From Candidatus Aminicenantota bacterium (GTDB lineage Bacteria; Acidobacteriota; Aminicenantia; Aminicenantales; Aminicenantaceae), in NCBI GenBank assembly GCA_016927475.1, contig JAFGMO010000044.1:1-64000 (forward strand): DNA of 64,000 nucleotides, written 5' to 3'. Below the pieces are notes generated by a model. It was not told where the DNA came from. It saw only the letters and a list, made by a program, of their open reading frames with translations, and made no database searches. Position 1 is the first letter of the stretch; every line of letters begins with the position of its first letter. Positions 53,800 through 61,830 of this stretch are shown here, one piece after another. Position numbers and translations under genes: made by a program.

Positions 53800-53829
53800 G
53801 AAAAAATGGGTATGTGTTCCCATTTTTTC
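53800..53829 (-). terminator. Rho-independent terminator for the GNAT gene
   Basis: GAAAAAATGGG (53800-53810), an 8-base loop, and CCCATTTTTTC (53819-53829) form a perfect 11-bp stem. On the reverse strand it is followed by a long T run (53791-53799). The stem begins inside the stop codon of the gene. Confidence 0.8.
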
Positions 53830-54565
53830 ATGTCAGATCAAGCCGCATGACGATTCGATCCCTGGCCCTTTCCGGAAGAATCCCGATGTCCTTGGCCTGC
53901 TTTTCGAGCGCGGCGACGAACTCGGGAAAGCTGTTCCGGTCCTGAAGCTCCGGATGCGGATGCCGATCAACAACGCAAAATCCCAGCTTCTCCCAGAATG
54001 TATGCCCGGCACTTCCCGTCATCTCGTAAATGATGGGAATGTCCTCAAATGAGTCGGCCTCGATTTTTTCCCAGCCGTTTTTTTTGGCCCATGGGATCAA
54101 GGCTTTGACCAACCGTGTGCCGAGGCCCTTTCTCTGGTAGGGATTGTCTTTTTGCAGCGGACTTCCCGTCATGAGGCAATGAACGGCAAGTGTCTTATCT
54201 TTTATCTGCTCAAGAGTTGGAAAGTCGCTGCCGGCAAAATTTTCAGCGGGGCCGGCAGGAAAATCCTGCATAAGACAAAGACCGCCCGCTCCCTCCAACC
54301 CGCAGATGACTTTGGGGTAAAAACGAAGATAACCTACGATGGCCTCATTATCGCGCGCCACAATCGCGCAGGCTCCATAGATGCTGGTAATCTTCATCAA
54401 GAGCGGCAGATTCCGCCGGCGATAGCGTTTCCATTTTGTCTCCTCTTCCAAAGGCCACTGGTCAATGGTTTGATGCGTCAGCGGTCCTCCGTGGAGGCAA
54501 CGCCATAAAACAAAATCGTTCGTCATCTCTTCGATGACCACATCCTCAATCATGACGTCTTCCAT
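53828..54565 (-). CDS. GNAT-family N-acetyltransferase
   Basis: 245 residues. The acetyl-CoA loop region reads NPYQRKGLGTRLVKALIPWA (Q/R-x-x-G-x-G/A), with VGYLRFYPKV and HTFWEKLGFCVVDRHPHPEL before and after. The N-terminal part (MEDVMIEDVVIEEMTNDFVL, WRCLHGGPLTH) belongs to a GNAT subgroup with no known substrate. A second ATG at 54553 could be the start; neither has a strong site. It diverges from the MFS gene. Confidence 0.7.
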   Translation of the reverse strand: MEDVMIEDVVIEEMTNDFVLWRCLHGGPLTHQTIDQWPLEEETKWKRYRRRNLPLLMKITSIYGACAIVARDNEAIVGYLRFYPKVICGLEGAGGLCLMQDFPAGPAENFAGSDFPTLEQIKDKTLAVHCLMTGSPLQKDNPYQRKGLGTRLVKALIPWAKKNGWEKIEADSFEDIPIIYEMTGSAGHTFWEKLGFCVVDRHPHPELQDRNSFPEFVAALEKQAKDIGILPERARDRIVMRLDLT

Positions 54566-54648
54566 ACAGGCTGGCCATTAGAGGCTTTGAGATGATAATA
54601 TACTTTACTCAATTCTTGTTCAATATAATCTAACAAGATCATAGATGA

Positions 54649-55986
54649 ATGGATACTTCAGCGCATATTTCAAAAAGTGCCAGAATAACTCGTAATGTTA
54701 TTGCACTAGGTTTTGTAAGCCTTTTCACAGATGCAGCCAGCGAAATGATCTATCCGCTTGTGCCTGTATTTATCACTTTGCTTGGTTCAAATGTACTAAT
54801 TTTAGGAGTCATTGAAGGAATAGCTGAAACAACTTCTGCCATGCTGAAACTGATTAGTGGAATTATCTCCGATAAAATTGGAAAAAGAAAATTACTGGTC
54901 GTTCTTGGTTATGGAACATCGACACTGATTCGCCCTATTACCGGTGCTGTATCTGCCGCCTGGCAAATTATATTCGTCAGGATGATTGATCGAATTGGGA
55001 AAGGGATTCGAACGGCTCCGCGTGATGCGCTTATTGCTTCATCAACTGACGATAGCATTCGTGGAAAAGCATACGGATTCCATCGGGCTATGGATCATGC
55101 GGGTGCGGTTATCGGACCTATTCTTGCTTTATTTACTTTAATCATTCTTTTTCTTGTATTTAAAATACAAGACACAGTATTGATTCTTCGCTGGACATTT
55201 TTACTGGCAATAATCCCAGGACTATTTGCTCTATTAGCGCTCATACTCTTTGTTCAAGAAAAGGCGGCTCCGGTTTCCTCAACAAAAAAGGTTACTTTTT
55301 CTTTAAAGCAATTCGATAGGAAATATATCATTTATTTAAGTATTGTTACTCTATTCACTTTGGGAAATTCATCCGATGCATTTTTGCTTTTTAGAGTCCA
55401 GGATGCTCTTCATCATAGTAAAACACTTTATTCAACAATTTACAGCACACCGATAATCGGGGATATGGTTGGCAAATTTGGAGATTTGGAAGCACAAAAA
55501 AAGCTGATTGATATCCTTTTTATCCCATTGGTTTGGGCATTCTTCCATATCATTAAAGTTATTTTTTCAACCCATCTTGGCGCACTTTCAGATAAAATGG
55601 GAAGAAAAATTGTAATCAATATAGGCTGGGGGATATATGCTTTTGTATATTTTGCCTTTGCTTTTCTTGATCGATTGCCGGATGGTTTACAGATTGTCAT
55701 TACTTTTGTTCTTTTTGCTATTTATGCTCTTTATTATGCATTCTGCGAAGGAGCGGAAAAGGCATTTGTTGCAGATGTCGTTAAACCCGAACTATGCGGC
55801 AGTGCATTTGGATTATTTAATTTTGCAACAGGCCTGTCTGCACTCCCTGCAAGTGTCATTTTCGGTTTATTATATAAAAAGTTCGGGGCAATGGCGGCAT
55901 TCGGGACAGGGGCAACAATAGCCTGCACTTCAATGCTGCTATTTGCAATATTTGTTAAAGAACGATCAAAAAGACTTCGCTCCTGA
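54649..55986 (+). CDS. MFS transporter (A+T-rich, likely acquired)
   Basis: 445 residues with about 12 transmembrane helices and the MFS loop GIISDKIGKRKLLVVLGYGT (D-x-x-G-K/R-R/K). Related to a group of MFS proteins with a KGIRTAPRDALIA segment after helix 4. Base use is plainly richer in A+T than in all neighbours (many TTA, ATT, AAA codons; TTTATTT runs), which suggests recent transfer. Cargo is unknown. Confidence 0.8.
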   Translation: MDTSAHISKSARITRNVIALGFVSLFTDAASEMIYPLVPVFITLLGSNVLILGVIEGIAETTSAMLKLISGIISDKIGKRKLLVVLGYGTSTLIRPITGAVSAAWQIIFVRMIDRIGKGIRTAPRDALIASSTDDSIRGKAYGFHRAMDHAGAVIGPILALFTLIILFLVFKIQDTVLILRWTFLLAIIPGLFALLALILFVQEKAAPVSSTKKVTFSLKQFDRKYIIYLSIVTLFTLGNSSDAFLLFRVQDALHHSKTLYSTIYSTPIIGDMVGKFGDLEAQKKLIDILFIPLVWAFFHIIKVIFSTHLGALSDKMGRKIVINIGWGIYAFVYFAFAFLDRLPDGLQIVITFVLFAIYALYYAFCEGAEKAFVADVVKPELCGSAFGLFNFATGLSALPASVIFGLLYKKFGAMAAFGTGATIACTSMLLFAIFVKERSKRLRS

Positions 55987-56049
55987 CATCGTTTTCACCG
56001 GCCGGGTACGCCTGTCATCCCAGAGTAATTATCGATCTCTAATATGTCG

Positions 56050-56131
56050 CACCCCGGTTCATTCGGGGTATGACTCACTAAAGATGAATATTTTACCTTA
56101 ATGTCTGGATACCCCGGACAAGCCGGGGTAT
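56050..56131. repeat. Two intergenic hairpin repeats (same family)
   Basis: CACCCCGG-TTCAT-TCGGGGTATGAC (about 56050-56074) and ATACCCCGG-ACAAG-CCGGGGTATGAC (about 56109-56134) lie in the 206-bp gap after the MFS gene. Both have a 6-9 bp stem, a 5-nt loop and a GTATGAC tail, like the hairpin at 8838-8860. Confidence 0.7.
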
Positions 56132-56192
56132 GACGGAATAAGGAATAACATGATACTTCATAAATGTTTAACAATGAGACAAAAGCGTATTT

Positions 56193-57377
56193 TTAGATTA
56201 GTTTTGAATAAAGCCCGTCCAAAACCGTTTCCAGATTGTCCCCTTTGGTTCCCGTGATCTCGACCAATGAGGGGCGGCCTCCGCCTTTTCCTTCAACGGC
56301 TTCCATGACATCGGAAACGAATTCCCTCATGTCGTAGGGAAGGGACTCCGAACAGGCCAGAACGACATGAACCTCTTCGCCGCTTCTGTTTCCGAAAAGA
56401 ACAACATATTCTCCTTCATGGATGATGTTCAAGGCCAACGACCGGAGGTCCTCACGGGCCTTTCCCGTGAAGACTTTTTTCAAGATTCCTTTCTCGGCCT
56501 GTTTTAATAGATCTTCGGCCTCACACCGGGCCAGATTTTTGCGAAGGGAAATGTTCTCTTTCTTCCATGTTTTAAGCTCGGCGGTCAGCTTTTCAACAGC
56601 ATCCGGAACATCGGCCTCGGCCACGGTAAATTTTTTGGTCAGGTTACGAAGCACTTCATTTTTTTTATCGTAATCATGAAGGGCTCTTCCACCGCAGAGA
56701 AACTCAAGCCGGACGTGCCCCCGTATCCTGTCCCACTTGGTGATCTTGATGAGCCCGATCTCTCCCGTCCTTCGTACATGGGTGCCCCCGCAGGCCGTAT
56801 AATCAAAATCCTCCACCTCAACAACACGTATCACGCCTTTCTTTTGCGGCGGTTTTCGTAGAGGGACCTTCGATATGTCTTCTTCTTGAACAAAGCGGGT
56901 AGCAACTTTCCTGTCGGAAAAAAGAGCCGCGTTGGCGCATTCCTCCACCTTTTTCCATTCCTCATCGGTAAGACCGCTTTTTTCGATCTCCAGTGTGGAA
57001 TATTCCGCTCCCAGATGGAAGGAAAGGGTTTTGGCGTTATAAAGCCGGGCAAAACACTGGGAAAGGATGTGCTGGCCCGAATGCTGCTGCATGTGGTCGA
57101 ACCTTCTTTGCCAGTTTATCAGGCCTCTAACCTTGCCGGACGGAACCTTTCCCTCAAGGATATGAATAATGCGGCCTTGCTCTTCTTGCACATCCACAAC
57201 TTCGGTTTCATCCAAGGTTCCATGGTCAGCGGGCTGTCCGCCGGATTCGGGGTAAAAACAGGTCTTATCCAGAACAACGGCCGGTCTGTTCTCATATGTT
57301 AGGCTCTCAATGACCTCCGCCTCAAACTTTACCTTGTAGGCATTTTCAAAATAAATGCGCTCGGTTTTTCTTTCCAT
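56193..57377 (-). CDS. alaX: Alanyl-tRNA editing protein AlaX, long form with DHHA1
   Basis: 394 residues from ATG 57377 with AAAGGAG upstream; the frame to 57419 adds no conserved sequence. The editing domain shows FYPESGGQPADHGTL, then MQQHSGQHILSQCFARL with two zinc His, and DYTACGGTHVRRTGEIGLIK with zinc Cys and His. A coiled coil (about 250-295) precedes a C-terminal DHHA1 domain (GKGGGRPSLVEITG). The aminoacylation core of AlaRS is absent. It removes Ser or Gly wrongly placed on tRNA-Ala. Confidence 0.85.
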   Translation of the reverse strand: MERKTERIYFENAYKVKFEAEVIESLTYENRPAVVLDKTCFYPESGGQPADHGTLDETEVVDVQEEQGRIIHILEGKVPSGKVRGLINWQRRFDHMQQHSGQHILSQCFARLYNAKTLSFHLGAEYSTLEIEKSGLTDEEWKKVEECANAALFSDRKVATRFVQEEDISKVPLRKPPQKKGVIRVVEVEDFDYTACGGTHVRRTGEIGLIKITKWDRIRGHVRLEFLCGGRALHDYDKKNEVLRNLTKKFTVAEADVPDAVEKLTAELKTWKKENISLRKNLARCEAEDLLKQAEKGILKKVFTGKAREDLRSLALNIIHEGEYVVLFGNRSGEEVHVVLACSESLPYDMREFVSDVMEAVEGKGGGRPSLVEITGTKGDNLETVLDGLYSKLI

Positions 57378-57449
57378 GATCGGCTCCTTTGTCCGGCTTT
57401 CCCCCGCTCTCAAGCCCAACTAATCCACGCCGGCCCGGCAAAACAACAT

Positions 57450-58112
57450 TCACAAGTTTTTCCGGATCCGCTGCGTGGTTTTAAAATGAACCTTGGCCAC
57501 CCTGTCCAAGAAATCGGGCCCATTTTCGCGGGCCAGCTTAAGACCCACCTCCTCGACAATGGGAGCGGCGCCTTTTGGAAGAGTCACACCGACCTCCTGG
57601 GACAAAAAATACAAACGCCTCAGGAATTCCGCACGGGCGAGAATGGAAGCCGCGGCCACGGCAGGATCCTCTTCGGCCCTCGGCTTCTGGACAAGCTCGA
57701 TCTCCCGGCCCCGTTTCATCAATGCGTTCAATACGTAGGATTTATCCCCGAACTGGTCCGTTACGGCCAAAGAACAGGGAACCTTTTCCAGAAGGTTCTC
57801 GATGGCCCGGGAATGGGCCCAGGCCAGAAGGCGGTTCAGGTTCCGCAGCTTGGCGTAAAGCTCGTTGTATTTTTGAGGTCCGATAACTACCAGGCTGATC
57901 TCATACCCTTTTTTCAGAATATCGGCCAGTTCCCGTACCCGGTTGTCGCTTATTTTCTTGCTGTCACGGACACCCAGCTCGTTCAGAACCGGTTCCTGTT
58001 CCTGGGGAAGATACACTCCGGCAACGACAAGAGGACCGAAATAATCCCCTTTTCCCGATTCATCCGTCCCGATGTGTCCCTTCGGTTCTGAAAAAAGAGG
58101 AAGATTTGCCAT
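57450..58112 (-). CDS. rnhC: Ribonuclease HIII
   Basis: 220 residues from ATG 58112; a frame to 58160 runs into the CoA-transferase gene. The catalytic opening GTDESGKGDYFGPLVVAGVY has the D-E-G-K pattern of RNase HIII, where HII has DEAGRGP. The third Asp is in LAVTDQFGDKSY and the fourth acidic residue lies in EDPAVAAASILARAEFL. RNase HIII usually has an N-terminal TBP-like domain of about 80 residues; it is missing here. It cuts RNA in RNA-DNA hybrids. Confidence 0.8.
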   Translation of the reverse strand: MANLPLFSEPKGHIGTDESGKGDYFGPLVVAGVYLPQEQEPVLNELGVRDSKKISDNRVRELADILKKGYEISLVVIGPQKYNELYAKLRNLNRLLAWAHSRAIENLLEKVPCSLAVTDQFGDKSYVLNALMKRGREIELVQKPRAEEDPAVAAASILARAEFLRRLYFLSQEVGVTLPKGAAPIVEEVGLKLARENGPDFLDRVAKVHFKTTQRIRKNL

Positions 58113-58125
58113 TGTTTCGTTTGTA

Positions 58126-59424
58126 TCAGTGGAGAAGATTTCTCTCCTTGGCCGCAGCAATCAATTCAGGACGAAACCGGGGATGGGCAATATTGATCAG
58201 CGCCTCGGTCCGTTCTTGAAGGTTTTTGCCGTGTAGATAGGCCGTGCCGAACTCGGTGACCACATATTTGACATCGGCCCGTGTCGTCACGACTCCGGCA
58301 CCCTTTTTCAAAAAGGGAACAATGCGGGAGATTTCTCCTCCCTTGGCCGTGGAAGGGAGAGCGATGATGGGAAGCCCCCCTTTGGAATGAGCGGCCCCCC
58401 GAATGAAATCCACCTGCCCGCCGAAACCGCTGTATATGTATGTCCCGATGGAATCCGAACACACCTGCCCCGTTATATCCACCTCCACGGCGGAGTTAAT
58501 GGCGACCATATTATCGTTCTGGGCGACGTTAAAGGGATGGTTGGTATATTCTGTGGGATGCGCTTCAAAAACGGGATTATTATGGGCAAAATCATAGAGC
58601 TTTCGGGATCCCAGAATGAACGTCATGATGACTTTATAAGGATGAAATGTTTTCCTGGAACCGGTGATGATTCCGGCCTCGATGGCTTCCATCACGCCGT
58701 CGGAAACCATCTCGGTATGAACCCCCAGGTCTTTTCGTCCCTTCAGGGATGCCAGAACGGCATCGGGTATCCCCCCGATTCCTAATTGAAGCGTGGCTCC
58801 GTCCTTGATCAGGTCGGCGATATTCCGGCCGATCTTTTTTTCAACATCACCATAGGGATTTTCTTCCAGTTCCGGAAGATCTTCGGAAACCTCAACAACC
58901 TTGTGGACTTTGGAGACGTGGATAAAAGAATCCCCCAGGACACGGGGCATCTTGTCATTAACCTGGGCGACGACAATTTGGGCTTTTTCCGCAGCGGCCT
59001 TGGAACAAAGGACTTCAACGCCGTAACTCATAAAACCATGTTCATCCGGAGGAGAAAGATGAATCATGGCCACATCCAGGGGCATCTGGCCGGAATAAAA
59101 AAGTTCCGGAATCTGATGAAGAAAGATCGGTACATAATCCGCCCTTCCCTCATTTATAGCCTTCCTGTCGGCCGGACCGACAAAAAGAGAATTATGCCGG
59201 AAATGCCCTTCCATCTCGGGGCTCGAAAGAGGGTCCTGCCCTATCAGCAGAACATGGACCAATTGAACATTTTTCAGCTCGTCTTTCCTACGGGCCAAAG
59301 CATTGATAAGGGCATAAGGTGTGGCCGCGTTCCCACTGATATAAACCCGGTTGTTGCTTTTGACAACGGAAACAGCCTCATCGACCGTAACCAGCTTTTT
59401 TTTATAATCTTCCACCCAAGGCAT
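58126..59424 (-). CDS. Acetyl-CoA hydrolase/transferase family CoA-transferase
   Basis: 432 residues. N-terminal VYISGNAATPYALINALARR, the middle GATLQLGIGGIPDAVLASLK, EMVSDGVMEAIEAGII, and C-terminal YVVTEFGTAYLHGKNLQERT match the acetyl-CoA hydrolase / 4-hydroxybutyrate CoA-transferase family. It moves CoA between small acids. The exact donor and acceptor are unknown. In an anaerobe it may help acetate or butyrate flow. 57-bp gap to the flavoprotein gene upstream. Confidence 0.85.
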   Translation of the reverse strand: MPWVEDYKKKLVTVDEAVSVVKSNNRVYISGNAATPYALINALARRKDELKNVQLVHVLLIGQDPLSSPEMEGHFRHNSLFVGPADRKAINEGRADYVPIFLHQIPELFYSGQMPLDVAMIHLSPPDEHGFMSYGVEVLCSKAAAEKAQIVVAQVNDKMPRVLGDSFIHVSKVHKVVEVSEDLPELEENPYGDVEKKIGRNIADLIKDGATLQLGIGGIPDAVLASLKGRKDLGVHTEMVSDGVMEAIEAGIITGSRKTFHPYKVIMTFILGSRKLYDFAHNNPVFEAHPTEYTNHPFNVAQNDNMVAINSAVEVDITGQVCSDSIGTYIYSGFGGQVDFIRGAAHSKGGLPIIALPSTAKGGEISRIVPFLKKGAGVVTTRADVKYVVTEFGTAYLHGKNLQERTEALINIAHPRFRPELIAAAKERNLLH

Positions 59425-59481
59425 GTTATATCCTTTTTCTTCGCTTCCCAGCCGTTCCCGGCTTCTATAACCTCCTGCGCT

Positions 59482-60978
59482 TTATTTTCGCAGGTATCTG
59501 TCCATCTCCGCAGCGGCGACCCTGGCATCTCCCATAGCCAGAATAACCGTCGCTCCTCCCCGGATGATATCCCCTCCGGCATAAACACCCTTCATGCTGG
59601 TGGCCATGGTGTTCCAATCGACTTCGACATTCCCCCACTTCCCTACTTTTAAGTCGGGATTGGTCTGGGGAATAAGAGGATTAGGGCTGTTGCCGATAGC
59701 GACAACCGCCAGATCGATGTCCACGATAAACTCCGACCCCTCGATGGGAATGGGACGCCGCCGGCCTGAACTATCCGGTTCCCCCAGTTCCATTTTGAGG
59801 CATTCCACGGCCTTGACCTTACCCTGGTCATCGCCGATGAAACGGATGGGGTTGGTGAGAAAATGAAATTCTATTCCCTCTTCCTCAGCATGATGAACCT
59901 CTTCCACTCTGGCGGGCATCTCGGTCCGTGAACGCCTGTAGAGGATGGCCGCCATATCCGCTCCCAGCCGCTTGGCTGTCCGGACGGAATCCATGGCAAC
60001 ATTCCCTCCACCGAAAACCACCGCCCTTTTACCCAGGAAAACGGGCGTATCATACTCGGGGAAATCAAAAGCACGCATGAGGTTAACCCGTGTCAGATAT
60101 TCATTGGCGGAATAAATGCCGATAAGGTTCTCACCAGGAATACGCAAAAAATTGGGCAGCCCGGCTCCCGTTCCTATAAAAAAACACTCATATCCATCTT
60201 TTTTGAGGTCTTCCAACGTAGCCGTCAAACCGACGACAAAATTAAGCCGGACCTCGACTCCCAGTTTTTGAAGATATTCCACCTCAGCTTTAAGAATACG
60301 CTTGGGAAGCCTGAATTCGGGAATTCCGTACACAAGGACGCCTCCAGCTACGTGGAGAGCTTCAAAAACCGTGACCTGATGACCCTTTTTCGCCAGCTCT
60401 CCGGCAACGGTCAGTCCCGCCGGACCCGCACCAATGACGGCGACTTTTTTTCCCGTCGATGGAGGAATCTTGGGAATATGGACTTTCCCCTTGGTCTGCT
60501 CGTAATCGGCGATAAAACGCTCCAGATTTCCGATAGCCACGGAAACTCCCGTCGCTTTTTTCACGGTACAGACAGCCTCGCACTGTGTTTCCTGAGGACA
60601 GACACGGCCGCATATGGCGGGCAAGCTGTTCGCCGACTTGAGGGAACGGATGCTGGCACCAAAATCCCCTCTTTCGATGTTTTTGACAAAGCTCGGTATG
60701 TCGATGCCGACCGGACATCCTAAAACACACTGTGGATTGGCGCAGTCCAGGCATCTTTGCGCTTCCAGTCTGGCCGTTTTCTCATCCAAACCTTGATTGA
60801 CTTCATAAAAATCCGTATTCCGTTCCTCGGGGTTTCGTTCCGGCATTTTCTGCCGGGAAATTTTCATTCTTTCCTTGACAGGAATAGCACTTCGCAGCTC
60901 CTTCCGCCATTCCTTGTTGTATTCAGCCTTTAACTTTTCTTTAACCTCAGGAGATAGTTTATTTTTTTCAGTCATCAT
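59482..60978 (-). CDS. NAD(P)H-dependent flavoprotein of GltD / NfnB type
   Basis: 498 residues. N-terminal cysteine-rich helices hold two [4Fe-4S] clusters (ARLEAQRCLDCANPQCVLGC, LPAICGRVCPQETQCEAVC). An FAD fold follows (VAVIGAGPAGLTVAGELAKK), then an NAD(P) fold (VVFGGGNVAMDSVRTAKRLG) and a C-terminal FAD contact (MKGVYAGGDIIRGGATVILA). GltD (glutamate synthase small chain) and NfnB (large subunit of ferredoxin:NADP transhydrogenase) share this plan. Its partner 18 bp upstream is a NfnA-like protein, so NfnAB or sulfide dehydrogenase (SudAB) is more likely than glutamate synthase. Confidence 0.85.
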   Translation of the reverse strand: MMTEKNKLSPEVKEKLKAEYNKEWRKELRSAIPVKERMKISRQKMPERNPEERNTDFYEVNQGLDEKTARLEAQRCLDCANPQCVLGCPVGIDIPSFVKNIERGDFGASIRSLKSANSLPAICGRVCPQETQCEAVCTVKKATGVSVAIGNLERFIADYEQTKGKVHIPKIPPSTGKKVAVIGAGPAGLTVAGELAKKGHQVTVFEALHVAGGVLVYGIPEFRLPKRILKAEVEYLQKLGVEVRLNFVVGLTATLEDLKKDGYECFFIGTGAGLPNFLRIPGENLIGIYSANEYLTRVNLMRAFDFPEYDTPVFLGKRAVVFGGGNVAMDSVRTAKRLGADMAAILYRRSRTEMPARVEEVHHAEEEGIEFHFLTNPIRFIGDDQGKVKAVECLKMELGEPDSSGRRRPIPIEGSEFIVDIDLAVVAIGNSPNPLIPQTNPDLKVGKWGNVEVDWNTMATSMKGVYAGGDIIRGGATVILAMGDARVAAAEMDRYLRK

Positions 60979-60996
60979 TCACTCTTTTATTGACCT

Positions 60997-61830
60997 TCAT
61001 GGAAAAACTTTGTTTTCCCAATAGCATAATGAACGGATCTCATCGTGAAAATAGGATTTTCGGCGGGAAAAAAGTTCCTCCCATTTAACGAGGTGACCGT
61101 CGAAATCGGGACCGTCCACACAGGCAAACTTCGTCTTGTCCCCAATGGTTACACGGCAGGCGCCGCACATCCCTGTTCCATCCACCATGACCGGATTAAG
61201 ACTGACGATCGTTTTTATCCCCAAGGGCCGCGTTGCCTCGGCGCAAGTATACAGCAGGTAGGTACAGCCGATAGATACCACCCGGTCGATTTTCCTCCCA
61301 TCCTTTAAAACCTGCTTCAGCACTTTGGGAATATAATCTTTACAGTCATAATAATTATCACGGGACGAAACAAAAAATTCATCAGAAACCGCTCTCAACC
61401 GGTCTTCCCAATAGAGAAGATAATTGGCTTTAACATCGAGTAGTGTTATCACCTTGTTCCCCGCCTCTTTCATGGCCCGGGCAATAGGATAAATGGCCCC
61501 AATGCCAAAACAGCCGCCCGCACAGAGAACGGTACCGAATTTTTCTATGGTGGAGGCTTTTCCCAGAGGACCGACAAACACGGGAATCTCGCTTCCCGAC
61601 TCTAGAAGGGATAGTTTGTGAGTGGATGTTCCTACGACCATAAAGACCGCCGTAACCGTTCCTTTCTCTCTGTCCCAATCAGCTACGGTCAGCGGAATCC
61701 TTTCCCCTTTTTCATCGGGCATAAGGATAACGAACTGTCCGGGACGGCATTTCACAGCCACTTCGGGTGATTCTATCTCGATGAGATGAATGTTGGGAAC
61801 AAGTTTTTCTCTCCGTATAATTTTAGCCAT
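60997..61830 (-). CDS. NfnA/SudB-like FAD/NAD-binding protein
   Basis: 277 residues of the dihydroorotate-dehydrogenase-like reductase family: an FAD-binding barrel (VKCRPGQFVILMPDEKGERI, PLTVADWD), an NAD site (VLCAGGCFGIGAIYPIARAM), and a C-terminal [2Fe-2S] loop (DGTGMCGACRVTIGDKTKFA, CVDGPDFDGHLV). This is the NfnA (small) subunit of electron-bifurcating transhydrogenase or SudB. The start overlaps the stop of the NuoG-like gene by one base (TAATG). Confidence 0.85.
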   Translation of the reverse strand: MAKIIRREKLVPNIHLIEIESPEVAVKCRPGQFVILMPDEKGERIPLTVADWDREKGTVTAVFMVVGTSTHKLSLLESGSEIPVFVGPLGKASTIEKFGTVLCAGGCFGIGAIYPIARAMKEAGNKVITLLDVKANYLLYWEDRLRAVSDEFFVSSRDNYYDCKDYIPKVLKQVLKDGRKIDRVVSIGCTYLLYTCAEATRPLGIKTIVSLNPVMVDGTGMCGACRVTIGDKTKFACVDGPDFDGHLVKWEELFSRRKSYFHDEIRSLCYWENKVFP

